64,000 bases of DNA from JBKPCD01 sp046727175 (GTDB lineage: Bacteria; Acidobacteriota; Vicinamibacteria; Vicinamibacterales; 2-12-FULL-66-21): contig JBKPCD010000132.1 of assembly GCA_046727175.1 (NCBI GenBank), positions 50,742-114,741 on the forward strand, written 5' to 3'. Under the pieces are notes generated by a model. The model worked only from the letters and a program-made list of their open reading frames with translations, ran no database searches and was not told where the DNA came from. The stretch's first letter is position 1, and every line of letters starts with the position of its first letter. The position numbers and the translations under genes were made by a program. Below, one piece after another: positions 7,518 through 15,966 of this stretch.

Positions 7518-9956
7518 TCACTCCTGCCGCAAGACAGCGACTGGCTCGACGCTGAGCGCCCGTCGCGCCGGGCCGAGCGCAGCGAGGACGGCAACCATCG
7601 CGAGCAATGCGGGAACCGTCGCATACGTCGCTGCATCCGACGAGCTGACGCCGTACAACATCGACGCGAGGCCGCGAGCCGCAAGAAAGGTCGCGCCAAG
7701 TCCGAGCACGATGCCGATGGCCGTCACACTCAGACCCTCCGTGAGCACCAATCGGATGATGTGCGGCGGACGCGCGCCGAGCGCCACACGCACGCCAATC
7801 TCGCGCGTTCGGCGGACCACCGAGTAGGCAATGACGCCGTACACGCCAATCGTGGCGAGCAGCAGCGCCATTGCGCCGCAAACGCCAACGAGCGCCGCAG
7901 TCAGACGATCGGCTGCCATCACCTCGGCGAGATGTGACGACATCGTCTGCACTCGATAGACAGGGGCGGCGCGTTCCACAGCGATCATTTGTTGACGAAT
8001 CCCCTCGATCAGTGAAAGAGGGTCTACGCTCGTTCGCGCGATGAGCGTGACACGTGACGGGTCGCTCTGCGCCAGCGGGTAGTAGACGATTGGCAGCGGT
8101 CCTTCCTGCATGGAACGATGTCGGCTCGATCGCACCACGCCGACGATCTCGAGGGTCTCGCCGGCCGAGTCAATCAAGTGCTTGCCGATCGCGTGCCCGC
8201 CGAAGTATCGGTTCGCGAGCGCATCGTTGACGACGACCGATGCGACGCCGCCAGGACGATCGCGACTGTCGAACTCGCGTCCCGCCACGATCGGAATCTG
8301 CATCGTTCGGAAGTATCGTTCGTCGACGACGTTGAAGTTGAGCTCAGTGTCTTCGCCGGGCCGTGCCGTGTAGCCCTCCATTCGAAAGCCGCGCCGCTCG
8401 CGCCCACTCAAAGGGAGACTCTTGGTGAAGCTGGCGTCAACCACCGAAGGCAAGTTGCGGATGCGATCGAGCACCGCTCGAAAGTACTGGTGTCGCTGCT
8501 CGGTTGTGAAGTCGGAGTACGGAAGCTCCACGTGCGCAAGCACCGCTTGCCGGGCGCCGAACCCGAGGTCCGCGTTGAGCTGATTCGAGAGGCTTCGCAC
8601 GAGCAGCGCTGCCGACACGAGGAGCACCACCGCGACGGCGACCTGGCCGGTGACGAGCACCCGACGAAGATGTCGCGGCGCGCGCCCGTCCGACAACCGG
8701 ACGCTTTCTCCACGAAGGCTCGTGGTCGAGAGTGGCTTGACTGCCTGCAGCGCTGGCGCAAGGCCGAAGAGGACGCTGCTCAACAGCGACACCGCACCAG
8801 CGAACAGGAACGTTGGCAGGTCGATCCCCGTTTCGAGCATTTGCGCCTGCTCCGCGGGGAAGAAGGACGGAAGGAGATCAGCCGTCCACAGCGACAGCAG
8901 CACGCCCAGGGCGCCGCTCGCGACACCGAGCAACACACTTTCGGTAATGAGTTGTCGCACGACGCGGAGGCGGCTCGCACCCAGCGCCAGCCGGATCGTC
9001 ATTTCACGACTTCGGGCCGTGGCTCGCGAGAGCAACAGACTTGCCACGTTCGCAGACGCGATTACCAGCACGAGCCCCACGGCCGCCAGAATGACGCCAG
9101 CGATCATCTCGACCTGGCCGCGAAACTCCGGAGGGAGTCGCGTGTGCGGAAGGGCGATCATGGGTCGCGGCTTTGTCGGAGCCTCGAGGGTCCCAAGGTT
9201 CGCTTTCGGAAAATCCCGCGCGAGCCGCGCGGCGATGGCGGAGAGCTGCGACTGTGCTTCTCGCAGGCTCGCGTTCTCGCGAAGCCTTCCAACAACGGAG
9301 AGTTCGCGATCCTGACGCGCCGAAGGCATGTCAGCTGGTGGCATGTACGGCACCCAGAGCTCGTGCCCCAGTCCGAGATCGAGGCCCCGGAACGGTTCGG
9401 ACGCGATGCCGACGACGGTGCACGCTCGTCCACTAATGGTTACCGTCGAACCGATCACTGCCGGATCGGATCCGAACGTCCGCCGCCAGAGGTTATAGCC
9501 AAGGACCACGACGGGCGGGGCCGTCGCGTTCGCGTCCACTTCGCTGATCAGGCGACCGAGCGTTGGCTTGACGCCGAGGACATCGAAGTACCGTCCGGTG
9601 ACCGCCGATACCCGGACGCGCTCGACGGCCTCAGTCGTCCGCAGGACTGCCACCGCGCCCGTTTGTTCAGCAGCCAGATCGCGGAACGCGGTCGCGTCGT
9701 TGCGGATCGACAGGAAGTCGGGGTACGACGAGTCACCATACGGTCCGCTGCTGTAATCGCTCGTGAAGATTGAAATCAGGTTTCCCGGATCGGCGACGCC
9801 GGGGGCGGGCCTCAGGAGCAGCGCGCTCACGAAGCCAAAAACGGTGACGTTCGCCCCGGTGCCGAGGGCGAGCGTCACGAGCGCGATTGCCGTAAAGCTC
9901 GGCGTTCGGGCGAGCATACGGAACGCGTAGCGAAGGTCGTAGAGGAGAGAATCCAT
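7518..9956 (-). CDS. ADOP-type duplicated FtsX/MacB-like permease
   Basis: 812 residues. The N-terminus LLYDLRYAFRMLARTPSFTAIALVTLALGTGAN is characteristic of acidobacterial duplicated orphan permeases. The order is TM1 (about 20-45), a periplasmic MacB-type domain, an FtsX block of three TM helices (about 275-420), a second TM at about 430, a second MacB-type periplasmic domain, and a final FtsX block (about 690-800) ending ALGPARRALSVEPVAVLRQE. It is a single-chain pseudo-dimer of an ABC exporter permease. No ATPase or membrane-fusion gene is adjacent, consistent with the orphan label; the cargo is unknown. Family membership is strong evidence for an acidobacterial origin. Confidence 0.93.
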   Translation of the reverse strand: MDSLLYDLRYAFRMLARTPSFTAIALVTLALGTGANVTVFGFVSALLLRPAPGVADPGNLISIFTSDYSSGPYGDSSYPDFLSIRNDATAFRDLAAEQTGAVAVLRTTEAVERVRVSAVTGRYFDVLGVKPTLGRLISEVDANATAPPVVVLGYNLWRRTFGSDPAVIGSTVTISGRACTVVGIASEPFRGLDLGLGHELWVPYMPPADMPSARQDRELSVVGRLRENASLREAQSQLSAIAARLARDFPKANLGTLEAPTKPRPMIALPHTRLPPEFRGQVEMIAGVILAAVGLVLVIASANVASLLLSRATARSREMTIRLALGASRLRVVRQLITESVLLGVASGALGVLLSLWTADLLPSFFPAEQAQMLETGIDLPTFLFAGAVSLLSSVLFGLAPALQAVKPLSTTSLRGESVRLSDGRAPRHLRRVLVTGQVAVAVVLLVSAALLVRSLSNQLNADLGFGARQAVLAHVELPYSDFTTEQRHQYFRAVLDRIRNLPSVVDASFTKSLPLSGRERRGFRMEGYTARPGEDTELNFNVVDERYFRTMQIPIVAGREFDSRDRPGGVASVVVNDALANRYFGGHAIGKHLIDSAGETLEIVGVVRSSRHRSMQEGPLPIVYYPLAQSDPSRVTLIARTSVDPLSLIEGIRQQMIAVERAAPVYRVQTMSSHLAEVMAADRLTAALVGVCGAMALLLATIGVYGVIAYSVVRRTREIGVRVALGARPPHIIRLVLTEGLSVTAIGIVLGLGATFLAARGLASMLYGVSSSDAATYATVPALLAMVAVLAALGPARRALSVEPVAVLRQE

Positions 9957-10177
9957 ACCGCAACACTCAAGCGACGAGTGTGCCAGCCGTCACGGACCTG
10001 AATCGGCGACCGTTGGTGAACCGAGCCGCGTCCACCGTTCATTCCCGGTCAAATCGATTCCAAATCCGCACAAGGACGCCCTCCTTGAGGAGCCCCTCCT
10101 CGCCACACCGCACAGGGTGCCTGTCCCGGTAAGGCGCCTGTTCTTAACGCAACAGTCCCCTTACACGGACCGTCCCC

Positions 10178-10753
10178 TTACACCGAGAGTCGAATGGCGA
10201 GCGCATCGTGACCTCGTTCGCGGGCGAGAGATGCGGCGGTCTTTCCGTCGTCGCTCACCAGCAACCGGTCGGCCCCATTGGCGAGGAGCTGATCGACGAA
10301 ATCTTCACGTCCGGCGGACGCCGCGCCCATCAGCGGCGTGTAGCCGACCTGTTGCCGCGCGTTGACGTTAGCGCCGCGCTCGAGGAGCAGCTTCACTGCG
10401 TCGGCATTCCGGGACGCAATGGCGGCGTGCAATGGCTGCACCTTCATCTCGTTCCGCGCGGCGGCTCCGACTTCGGCGCCGCGCTCGAGCAGTAGGCGCA
10501 CCGTGCTTCCGCCGGCGAAGAAGGCGGCAAGGCCGAGTGGTGTGTGTCCGTCAGGCGCCCAGGCGTTCGCGAGCGATGCATCGGCGTCGAGCAGCCCGCG
10601 GATGGCATCGTCGCGCCCCAGCGCCGCGGCCTCGAAAATCGTGAGGGTGGCTCCTGTGGCGAGACGTTCTGCGTCGGCGCGGTTCCCCTGGTAAAGGGCC
10701 GCCAGGATTGGCGACGTGGGATCGAGCGGCATGACATCCTCCTGTCCAGACAT
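10178..10753 (-). CDS. Ankyrin-repeat protein
   Basis: 191 residues without a signal peptide, so probably cytoplasmic. About four to five ankyrin repeats are visible: GHTPLGLAAFFAGGSTVRLLLERGAEV, QPLHAAIASRNADAVKLLLERGANVN and YTPLMGAASAGREDFVDQLLANGAD (each read in parts). Ankyrin proteins mediate protein contacts; the partner is unknown. A second in-frame ATG at 10732 is possible. It is divergent from a marR gene, 35 bp away, and its start codon adjoins the palindromic operator, so repression by that MarR protein is likely. Its stop codon lies inside a GTCCCCTTACAC repeat. Confidence 0.88.
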   Translation of the reverse strand: MSGQEDVMPLDPTSPILAALYQGNRADAERLATGATLTIFEAAALGRDDAIRGLLDADASLANAWAPDGHTPLGLAAFFAGGSTVRLLLERGAEVGAAARNEMKVQPLHAAIASRNADAVKLLLERGANVNARQQVGYTPLMGAASAGREDFVDQLLANGADRLLVSDDGKTAASLARERGHDALAIRLSV

Positions 10754-10754
10754 T

Positions 10755-10782
10755 ACTTAGGTAGCCTAACTAAGTTTATACT
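10755..10782. promoter_or_regulatory. Divergent promoter with MarR-type palindromic operator
   Basis: Nested inverted repeats are seen: ACTTAG (10755-10760) with CTAAGT (10770-10775), and inside it TTAGG-TAG-CCTAA (10757-10769). A plus-strand -10 TATACT (10777-10782) ends 6 nt before the marR GTG, and a minus-strand TATAAA overlaps it and serves the ankyrin gene. The location between marR and its divergent neighbour is the classic place for a MarR operator, so autoregulation with co-repression of the ankyrin gene is inferred. Confidence 0.75.
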
Positions 10783-10788
10783 ACCGGC

Positions 10789-11247
10789 GTGCCTCGAGGA
10801 TCAAGCCCCGACGAGAGGGTGACGAACCTCGCCGATCGTCTGCACTCAGCCGCAATCCATTTGCTCCGCCGCGTACGCCGCGAGGACGACGTGACCGGGT
10901 TGAGTGCCGCGCGACTGTCGGCGCTCTCGGTGATCGTCTTCGGCGGACCGATTCGCATCTCGGCCCTCGCGCGCGCGGAGCACGTCCGCACGCCGACGAT
11001 GACGCCCATCGTCGCGGCGCTCGAAGCAGAGGGGCTAATTACGAGAGAGGTCGACCGATCGGATGCGCGCGCGAGCCTGCTGCGTGCCACGCCACGGGGC
11101 ATACGTGTCATGGCGGAGGCGCGTAGCCGCCGCGTCGCCCTCCTCGGGTCCGAGCTGCAGCGGCTGAGGTCAAAGGACCAGGCGGCGCTTCAACACGCTG
11201 TCGACATCCTCGAGCGCGTGGTGGGGGCGCCGTCGAAGCATTCCTGA
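10789..11247 (+). CDS. MarR-family transcriptional regulator
   Basis: 152 residues with the winged-helix MarR fold. The recognition region reads IRISALARAEHVRTPTMTPIVAALEAEGLI, followed by the wing EVDRSDARASLLRATPRG, with helical dimerisation segments at both ends. Such proteins are dimeric repressors released by small phenolic or oxidant ligands. The start is GTG 10789 with no Shine-Dalgarno and a TATACT box ending 6 nt upstream, so the mRNA is probably leaderless. The divergent ankyrin gene and the palindrome between them point to local control. The ligand cannot be inferred. Confidence 0.92.
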   Translation: MPRGSSPDERVTNLADRLHSAAIHLLRRVRREDDVTGLSAARLSALSVIVFGGPIRISALARAEHVRTPTMTPIVAALEAEGLITREVDRSDARASLLRATPRGIRVMAEARSRRVALLGSELQRLRSKDQAALQHAVDILERVVGAPSKHS

Positions 11248-11333
11248 TGCTGGACTACGTCTCCCCCGAAGCGGTTGTCCTGACCCCACCTCCAGAATTG
11301 GTCAGACCCCGGACCGCGGCTTCTGCCCAGTGC

Positions 11334-11339
11334 TATAGT
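11334..11339 (+). promoter_or_regulatory. TATAGT -10 box, leaderless thiC promoter
   Basis: TATAGT ends 7 nt before the thiC ATG, leaving no room for a Shine-Dalgarno. The 99-bp gap upstream shows no CUGAGA/ACCUGA pair of a TPP riboswitch. Confidence 0.6.
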
Positions 11340-11346
11340 TCGAGTC

Positions 11347-13080
11347 ATGGCCCCCCAGCGATCGCTAACGCCGCTCCAGGCGTCAGATTTCACGTCCGCG
11401 TTCCCCAACTCGCGCAAAGTGTACGTCGAAGGACGCGGCGTTCGCGTCCCGATGCGCGAGATCACGCTCTCTGGCGGCGAGCCGCCCCTGCGTGCGTACG
11501 ACACGAGCGGTCCGCACGTCGTCGACGTGCGCGAAGGGTTGCCGCCGCTGCGGCGTGACTGGATCCTGTCGCGCGGCGACGTCGTGGAAGGCCCGCGCAT
11601 CCACGCGCCTGCTGCAGGCAATTCGAACTGGCCGATCGCCAGCCGTTCGCAGTCCGCATTGAAGGGCACGAGCGCGGTCACGCAGCTTCACTACGCGCGC
11701 CGGGGCGAGGTCACGCCCGAGATGGAGTTCATTGCCATTCGCGAAGGGCTCGATCCGGAATTCGTCCGCGCGGAAGTGGCCCGAGGGCGCGCAATCATTC
11801 CTGCGAACATCAACCATCCCGAGCTCGAGCCGATGATCATCGGACGGCACTTCGCCGTGAAGATCAACGCGAACATCGGCAACTCCGTCGTGTCCTCCTC
11901 GATCGAGGAGGAAGTCGAGAAGCTGCGGTGGGCCACGCTGTGGGGCGCCGATACCGTCATGGACCTCTCAACGGGCCGCGACATTCACGACACGCGGGAA
12001 TGGATCCTGCGCAACGCGCCCGTGCCGATCGGTACGGTACCAATCTACCAGGCGCTCGAGAAGGTCGGCGGACGACCCGAGGAGCTCACGTGGAAGATCT
12101 ATCGCGACACGCTCGTCGAGCAGGCGGAGCAGGGCGTCGACTACTTCACCGTGCACGCCGGAGTTCTGCTCCGTTACATCCCGCTGACCGCGCGACGCGT
12201 CACGGGCATCGTGTCGCGAGGTGGATCGATCCTCGCGAAGTGGTGCCTGGCGCACCACCAGGAGAATTTCACGTACACGCACTTCCGCGAGATCTGCGAA
12301 ATCATGCGCGCGTACGACGTGTCGTTCTCACTCGGCGACGGCCTTCGGCCGGGATCGATTGCCGATGCGAATGACGAAGCGCAGTTCGCAGAGCTCCAGA
12401 CACAGGGTGAGCTCACGCGCATCGCCTGGGAATACGACGTGCAGGTGATGAACGAAGGGCCTGGCCACATTCCGATGCACCTGATTCGCGAGAACATGGA
12501 AAGGCAGCTCGACTGGTGTGCCGAGGCGCCGTTCTACACGCTCGGGCCGCTCACGACCGACGTCGCGCCCGGGTACGATCACATCACGTCCGCCATCGGA
12601 GCCGCTCAGATCGGCTGGTACGGTACCGCGATGCTCTGCTACGTGACGCCGAAGGAACATCTCGGACTCCCGAATCGCGACGACGTGAAAGCCGGCGTGA
12701 TTGCGTACAAGATCGCGGCGCACGCGGCGGACGTCGCGAAAGGCCATCCGCGTGCGCAGGCGTGGGACGACGCGCTCTCGAAGGCGCGTTTCGAGTTCCG
12801 GTGGGAGGATCAGTTCAACCTGTCGCTCGATCCCGTCACGGCACGCGCCTACCACGATGCGACGCTGCCCGCCGACGGCGCCAAGGTCGCACACTTCTGC
12901 TCGATGTGCGGCCCGAAGTTCTGCAGCATGGAGCTCACGCAGCAGGTCCGCGACATGGCAGATGCGCAGAGCGCCGGCGTCGCTGATGACGAGCGTCAGT
13001 CAGAGCGGGAAGCGGGAATGCGACAGAAAGCGCGCGAGTTCCGCGAACGCGGTGGCGCGATCTACTTGAAGGTGGAGTGA
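11347..13080 (+). CDS. thiC: Phosphomethylpyrimidine synthase ThiC
   Basis: 577 residues. ThiC is a radical SAM enzyme that rearranges aminoimidazole ribonucleotide to hydroxymethylpyrimidine phosphate in thiamine synthesis. Seen: KVYVEGRGVRVPMREI at the N-terminal domain, YARRGEVTPEMEFIAIRE, the barrel segments MDLSTGRDIHDTREWI, EQGVDYFTVHAGVL and NEGPGHIPMH, and the C-terminal cluster motif CSMCGPKFCSM (CX2CX4C). It is isolated from other thi genes here. A TPP riboswitch would be usual in many bacteria but is not visible in the short upstream region. The start is ATG 11347, with a TATAGT box 7 nt upstream. Confidence 0.98.
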   Translation: MAPQRSLTPLQASDFTSAFPNSRKVYVEGRGVRVPMREITLSGGEPPLRAYDTSGPHVVDVREGLPPLRRDWILSRGDVVEGPRIHAPAAGNSNWPIASRSQSALKGTSAVTQLHYARRGEVTPEMEFIAIREGLDPEFVRAEVARGRAIIPANINHPELEPMIIGRHFAVKINANIGNSVVSSSIEEEVEKLRWATLWGADTVMDLSTGRDIHDTREWILRNAPVPIGTVPIYQALEKVGGRPEELTWKIYRDTLVEQAEQGVDYFTVHAGVLLRYIPLTARRVTGIVSRGGSILAKWCLAHHQENFTYTHFREICEIMRAYDVSFSLGDGLRPGSIADANDEAQFAELQTQGELTRIAWEYDVQVMNEGPGHIPMHLIRENMERQLDWCAEAPFYTLGPLTTDVAPGYDHITSAIGAAQIGWYGTAMLCYVTPKEHLGLPNRDDVKAGVIAYKIAAHAADVAKGHPRAQAWDDALSKARFEFRWEDQFNLSLDPVTARAYHDATLPADGAKVAHFCSMCGPKFCSMELTQQVRDMADAQSAGVADDERQSEREAGMRQKAREFRERGGAIYLKVE

Positions 13081-13098
13081 CGCTCGTCCGGCACGACG

Positions 13099-13665
13099 CT
13101 ACTTGTCCGCCTGAGAGGGCCCTTCCGGCGATGGCACGATCTGGATGATCGTCTTGAAGCGCGACGGCTGCGCGCCGCGCTTCGGGTTGATGTACCCCTG
13201 CGACCCGCCCCACGTGTAATCCTTGACTGTCACGCCCGGCGGAAACGCCATCGTTTCCTCACGGAAGCGGCCGACGTCGAACATGTGAATGGGCGGCTCT
13301 TCGTAGACCAGCTCACCTCTCTGCTTCAGCACCGACCGGTAGTAGCCGACAATCTCCGCAAACGGCGTGTTGGTGCCAAAGAGGTAATAGCGCTGGCCGC
13401 GCCCGGCATCGTACGACGCGATGAACTCCGCGCCCGGATAGATTGGCATGCCGAGCGTTTTCTCGTTCGGCTCGTCGGGCTTCTGTGGGGTCGCCGCAGG
13501 CGGTCGGGGAGCGGGCTGCGCGACCGGCGGCGGCTGCGTCCGCTTCTGCGCCGCCTGCCGCGGATCGCCGGGACGCGGAAACGGAACGGGCGTCTGCGCC
13601 GACGCCGTTCCAGAGATTGCGATCGCAGAGAGCACTACGCCGCGTAACAACATCGTGCGCAGCAT
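13099..13665 (-). CDS. Small exported protein of unknown function
   Basis: 188 residues from ATG 13665, which gives a typical signal peptide (MLRTMLLRGVVLSAIAISGTASAQ); the longer in-frame reading to 14034 translates across the repeat and the opposing peptidase gene and is rejected. After a Pro/Gln-rich linker (about 25-65) comes a compact domain starting GMPIYPGAEFIASYDAG with GQRYYLFGTN, EIVGYYRSVL and FPPGVTVKDYTW. The last domain resembles the uncharacterised periplasmic 'YP-G-...YY...L' domains that recur in acidobacteria, but I cannot name it. A CATAAT box ends 6 nt before the ATG, consistent with a leaderless mRNA. Confidence 0.75.
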   Translation of the reverse strand: MLRTMLLRGVVLSAIAISGTASAQTPVPFPRPGDPRQAAQKRTQPPPVAQPAPRPPAATPQKPDEPNEKTLGMPIYPGAEFIASYDAGRGQRYYLFGTNTPFAEIVGYYRSVLKQRGELVYEEPPIHMFDVGRFREETMAFPPGVTVKDYTWGGSQGYINPKRGAQPSRFKTIIQIVPSPEGPSQADK

Positions 13666-13671
13666 CTGGGT

Positions 13672-13745
13672 ATTATGGGGACACTCAATCGGGACAGTCA
13701 AAGGGGGACATTCAATGTGGACAGTCAATCGGGACAGCCAAACGA
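13672..13745. repeat. GGGACAGTC word array
   Basis: Degenerate units of GGGACA(C/G)TCAATC recur four to five times (13676-13737). Similar words (CCTGTCCC, AACAGTCCCCTTACAC, GACCGTCCCCTTACAC) lie in the gap and stop codon of the ankyrin gene (10118-10182). The array separates divergent genes and would be translated if the M20 gene began at the upstream ATG. Confidence 0.65.
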
Positions 13746-13755
13746 AAAGTCGATC

Positions 13756-14934
13756 GTGAGTGTCCCCGTTGACGGTCGCCGGCTTTTGACATGGTGTCGA
13801 CAGGAAGAGCGATGGCTTCGCGAGCTGATCGAATCGCTCGTCCGGCTCGAGTCGCCGAGCACCGATACGCAAGCGGTTGAACGCTGCGGGGCGGAGCTGG
13901 CGCGGCGGCTCGACGCGATTGGCGCGCGTGTTGACCGACTGCCCGGCCGCGGCCGCGCGGATCTGGTCCGTGGGACGTTCGCTGACGCGTCGCAGCGATC
14001 CGAAGACGATCGGCCCCTGTTGATTCTTGGTCACTTCGACACCGTCTGGCCGGTCGGGCAGCTCGATCGCATGCCGCTGCGCGAAGAGGGAGGACGCCTC
14101 TTTGGCCCCGGTGTCTTCGACATGAAGTCGGGGATTGCGGTCTCGATGCTCGCCATTCGGGCGTTGCAGGCTGTCCCCGCGGCCGTGCCGACCGTCGTCA
14201 TGCTGTGGACCACTGACGAAGAGATCGGCAGCGGCGCGTCACGGGCGGCAATCGAGCACGAGGCACGGCGGAGCAAAGCGGTCCTCGTCATGGAGCCGGC
14301 GCTTCCGGGCGGCGCGGCAAAAACGAGCCGGAAGGGATGTGGCGAGTTCGAGCTCGTCGTCCACGGCATTCCCGCGCACGCCGGGATCGACCCCGCGAAA
14401 GGCGCGAGCGCGATTCTGGAGCTCGCGCATCAAATCGTGAACATCGCGGAGTTGCAGGATCTCGATTGCGGGATCAGCGTGAACGTCGGTGTCGTCTCTG
14501 GTGGATCGCGAACGAACGTGGTCGCAGCCGAGGCACGCGCGTCGATCGATGTGCGGGTCCCCACGCTTGCCGACGGAGAACGAATCGCCGCGACGCTCCG
14601 GAGCCTGCAGCCTCGAATCCGCGGGGCGACGCTCGACGTGCGCGGCGGAATCGATCGGCCCCCGCTCGAGCGCACCGAGAAGGGGTTACGCCTGTACCGC
14701 CTGGCGCGCGACGTCGCTCGCGAGCTCGGGGGCGAGCTTGGCGAGGGAGCCACCGGCGGCGGATCCGACGGGAATTTCACGGCCGCCCTCGGTGTTCCTA
14801 CACTAGACGGTCTCGGCCCGCAGGGGGACGGCGCACATGCTCTGCACGAGCACGTCATCATGGAGGACTTACCCTGGCGCGCCGCTCTCGTGGCGGGCCT
14901 CATCAACCACCTGAGCGCAGTCGCGGTAGAATAG
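13756..14934 (+). CDS. M20-family metallopeptidase (carboxypeptidase G2-like)
   Basis: Zinc-dependent aminoacylase/carboxypeptidase of family M20. Metal and catalytic motifs are ILGHFDTVWPVG (His and Asp), GVFDMKSGIAV (bridging Asp) and TTDEEIGS (catalytic Glu pair); the lid/dimerisation domain includes HGIPAHAGIDPAKGASAI. The C-terminal His is in DGAHALHEHV. The layout matches glutamate carboxypeptidase/G2-type members, though the substrate is inferred only. Start placed at GTG 13756, because the upstream in-frame ATG at 13675 would encode 27 residues drawn entirely from the GGGACAGTC repeat. It ends 4 nt before htpX. Confidence 0.9.
   Translation: MSVPVDGRRLLTWCRQEERWLRELIESLVRLESPSTDTQAVERCGAELARRLDAIGARVDRLPGRGRADLVRGTFADASQRSEDDRPLLILGHFDTVWPVGQLDRMPLREEGGRLFGPGVFDMKSGIAVSMLAIRALQAVPAAVPTVVMLWTTDEEIGSGASRAAIEHEARRSKAVLVMEPALPGGAAKTSRKGCGEFELVVHGIPAHAGIDPAKGASAILELAHQIVNIAELQDLDCGISVNVGVVSGGSRTNVVAAEARASIDVRVPTLADGERIAATLRSLQPRIRGATLDVRGGIDRPPLERTEKGLRLYRLARDVARELGGELGEGATGGGSDGNFTAALGVPTLDGLGPQGDGAHALHEHVIMEDLPWRAALVAGLINHLSAVAVE
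14927..14932 (+). promoter_or_regulatory. TAGAAT -10 box, leaderless htpX promoter
   Basis: TAGAAT ends 6 nt before the htpX ATG, and the box itself overlaps the end of the M20 gene. No Shine-Dalgarno lies between box and start. Confidence 0.55.
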
Positions 14935-14938
14935 GGAT

Positions 14939-15775
14939 ATGGCAAACGGAATCAAGACGGCACTGCTGCTCGGGCTATTGAGCGGGTTGCTGTTGGTCAT
15001 CGGCGATATCGCCGGTGGCACGAACGGCATCATGATCGCGTTCGTGTTCGCGGCGGTCATGAACCTGGGAGCGTACTGGTTCTCGGACAAGGTCGTCTTG
15101 AGAATGTACAACGCCCAGGAAGTCGGACCGTCACATCCACTCTACCGGATCACGGAACGCCTGACCCGACAGGCGGGCCTGCCGATGCCGAAGGTATACG
15201 TCATTCCAGACCCATCACCGAACGCGTTTGCGACCGGCCGGAATCCGGAACACGCGGCTGTTGCGGCAACGGAGGGGATCCTGCGTACCCTCAGCGAGCA
15301 CGAGCTCGAGGGCGTCATCGCGCACGAGTTGGCGCACGTCAAACATCGCGACATCTTGATCAGTTCGGTCGCGGCGACCATTGCCGCGGCGATCATGATG
15401 GTCGGCCGGATGGCGATGTACGCCGGCCTGTTTGGGGGACGCGACGACCGCGACAGGGGCTCGAATCCGATCGCCTTGCTCGCCATGATTATTCTCGCGC
15501 CGCTCGCCGCGATGCTCATCCAGGCGGCCATTTCGCGTTCGCGCGAATTCGCCGCCGACGCCGGAGGGGCGCGAATTGCTGGAACTCCATACGGGCTCGC
15601 GGACGCGCTTCGAAAAATCGACGCGGTTTCCAAGCGTGTGCCGCTTGATGCCAACCCAGCCACGGCACATATGTTCATCGTGAAGCCCTTTGCGGGCGAG
15701 GGGTTGCTGTCCCTTTTCAGCACCCATCCGCCGACGGAAGCTCGGATTCGCGCCCTGCTCGAGGGTCCTCGCTAG
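14939..15775 (+). CDS. htpX: HtpX-family membrane zinc protease
   Basis: 278 residues. An inner-membrane M48 metalloprotease for quality control of membrane proteins. Two N-terminal TM helices (about 7-25 and 31-48), then the zinc motif HELAH (129-133) within AHELAHVKHRDIL, two further TM helices (about 141-160 and 176-196), the third zinc ligand in SREFAADAGGARI and a C-terminal STHPPTEARI typical of HtpX. It is slightly shorter than E. coli HtpX. Directly downstream is clpA, so this is a small protein quality-control neighbourhood. The start is ATG 14939 with TAGAAT 6 nt upstream. Confidence 0.95.
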   Translation: MANGIKTALLLGLLSGLLLVIGDIAGGTNGIMIAFVFAAVMNLGAYWFSDKVVLRMYNAQEVGPSHPLYRITERLTRQAGLPMPKVYVIPDPSPNAFATGRNPEHAAVAATEGILRTLSEHELEGVIAHELAHVKHRDILISSVAATIAAAIMMVGRMAMYAGLFGGRDDRDRGSNPIALLAMIILAPLAAMLIQAAISRSREFAADAGGARIAGTPYGLADALRKIDAVSKRVPLDANPATAHMFIVKPFAGEGLLSLFSTHPPTEARIRALLEGPR

Positions 15776-15966
15776 GAAATCTCCTCCATCGCTGATGCGT
15801 TTCGTGCACTCGCTGCGCCGCCGACGCGGCGCGGCGAGGTGCGCACCAACTGCTCATCCCCGCTTTTCTGCCCATTTCCTTGGACTGGTGGTCCACCGCT
15901 CTTGGCCCGCAGGACTGGATCGGGTCTTGCTGTCACCGGCATCGGGACTTCGCGTGGAGGGCGGCT

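Noticed and set aside
8118..9773. 551-residue plus-strand frame
   Set aside because: Antisense to the ADOP permease, Arg/His-rich, no ribosome-binding site and no recognisable domain; the minus-strand gene is certain.
11248..11346. TPP riboswitch before thiC
   Set aside because: Required conserved elements are absent and the gap is too short with a promoter at its end.
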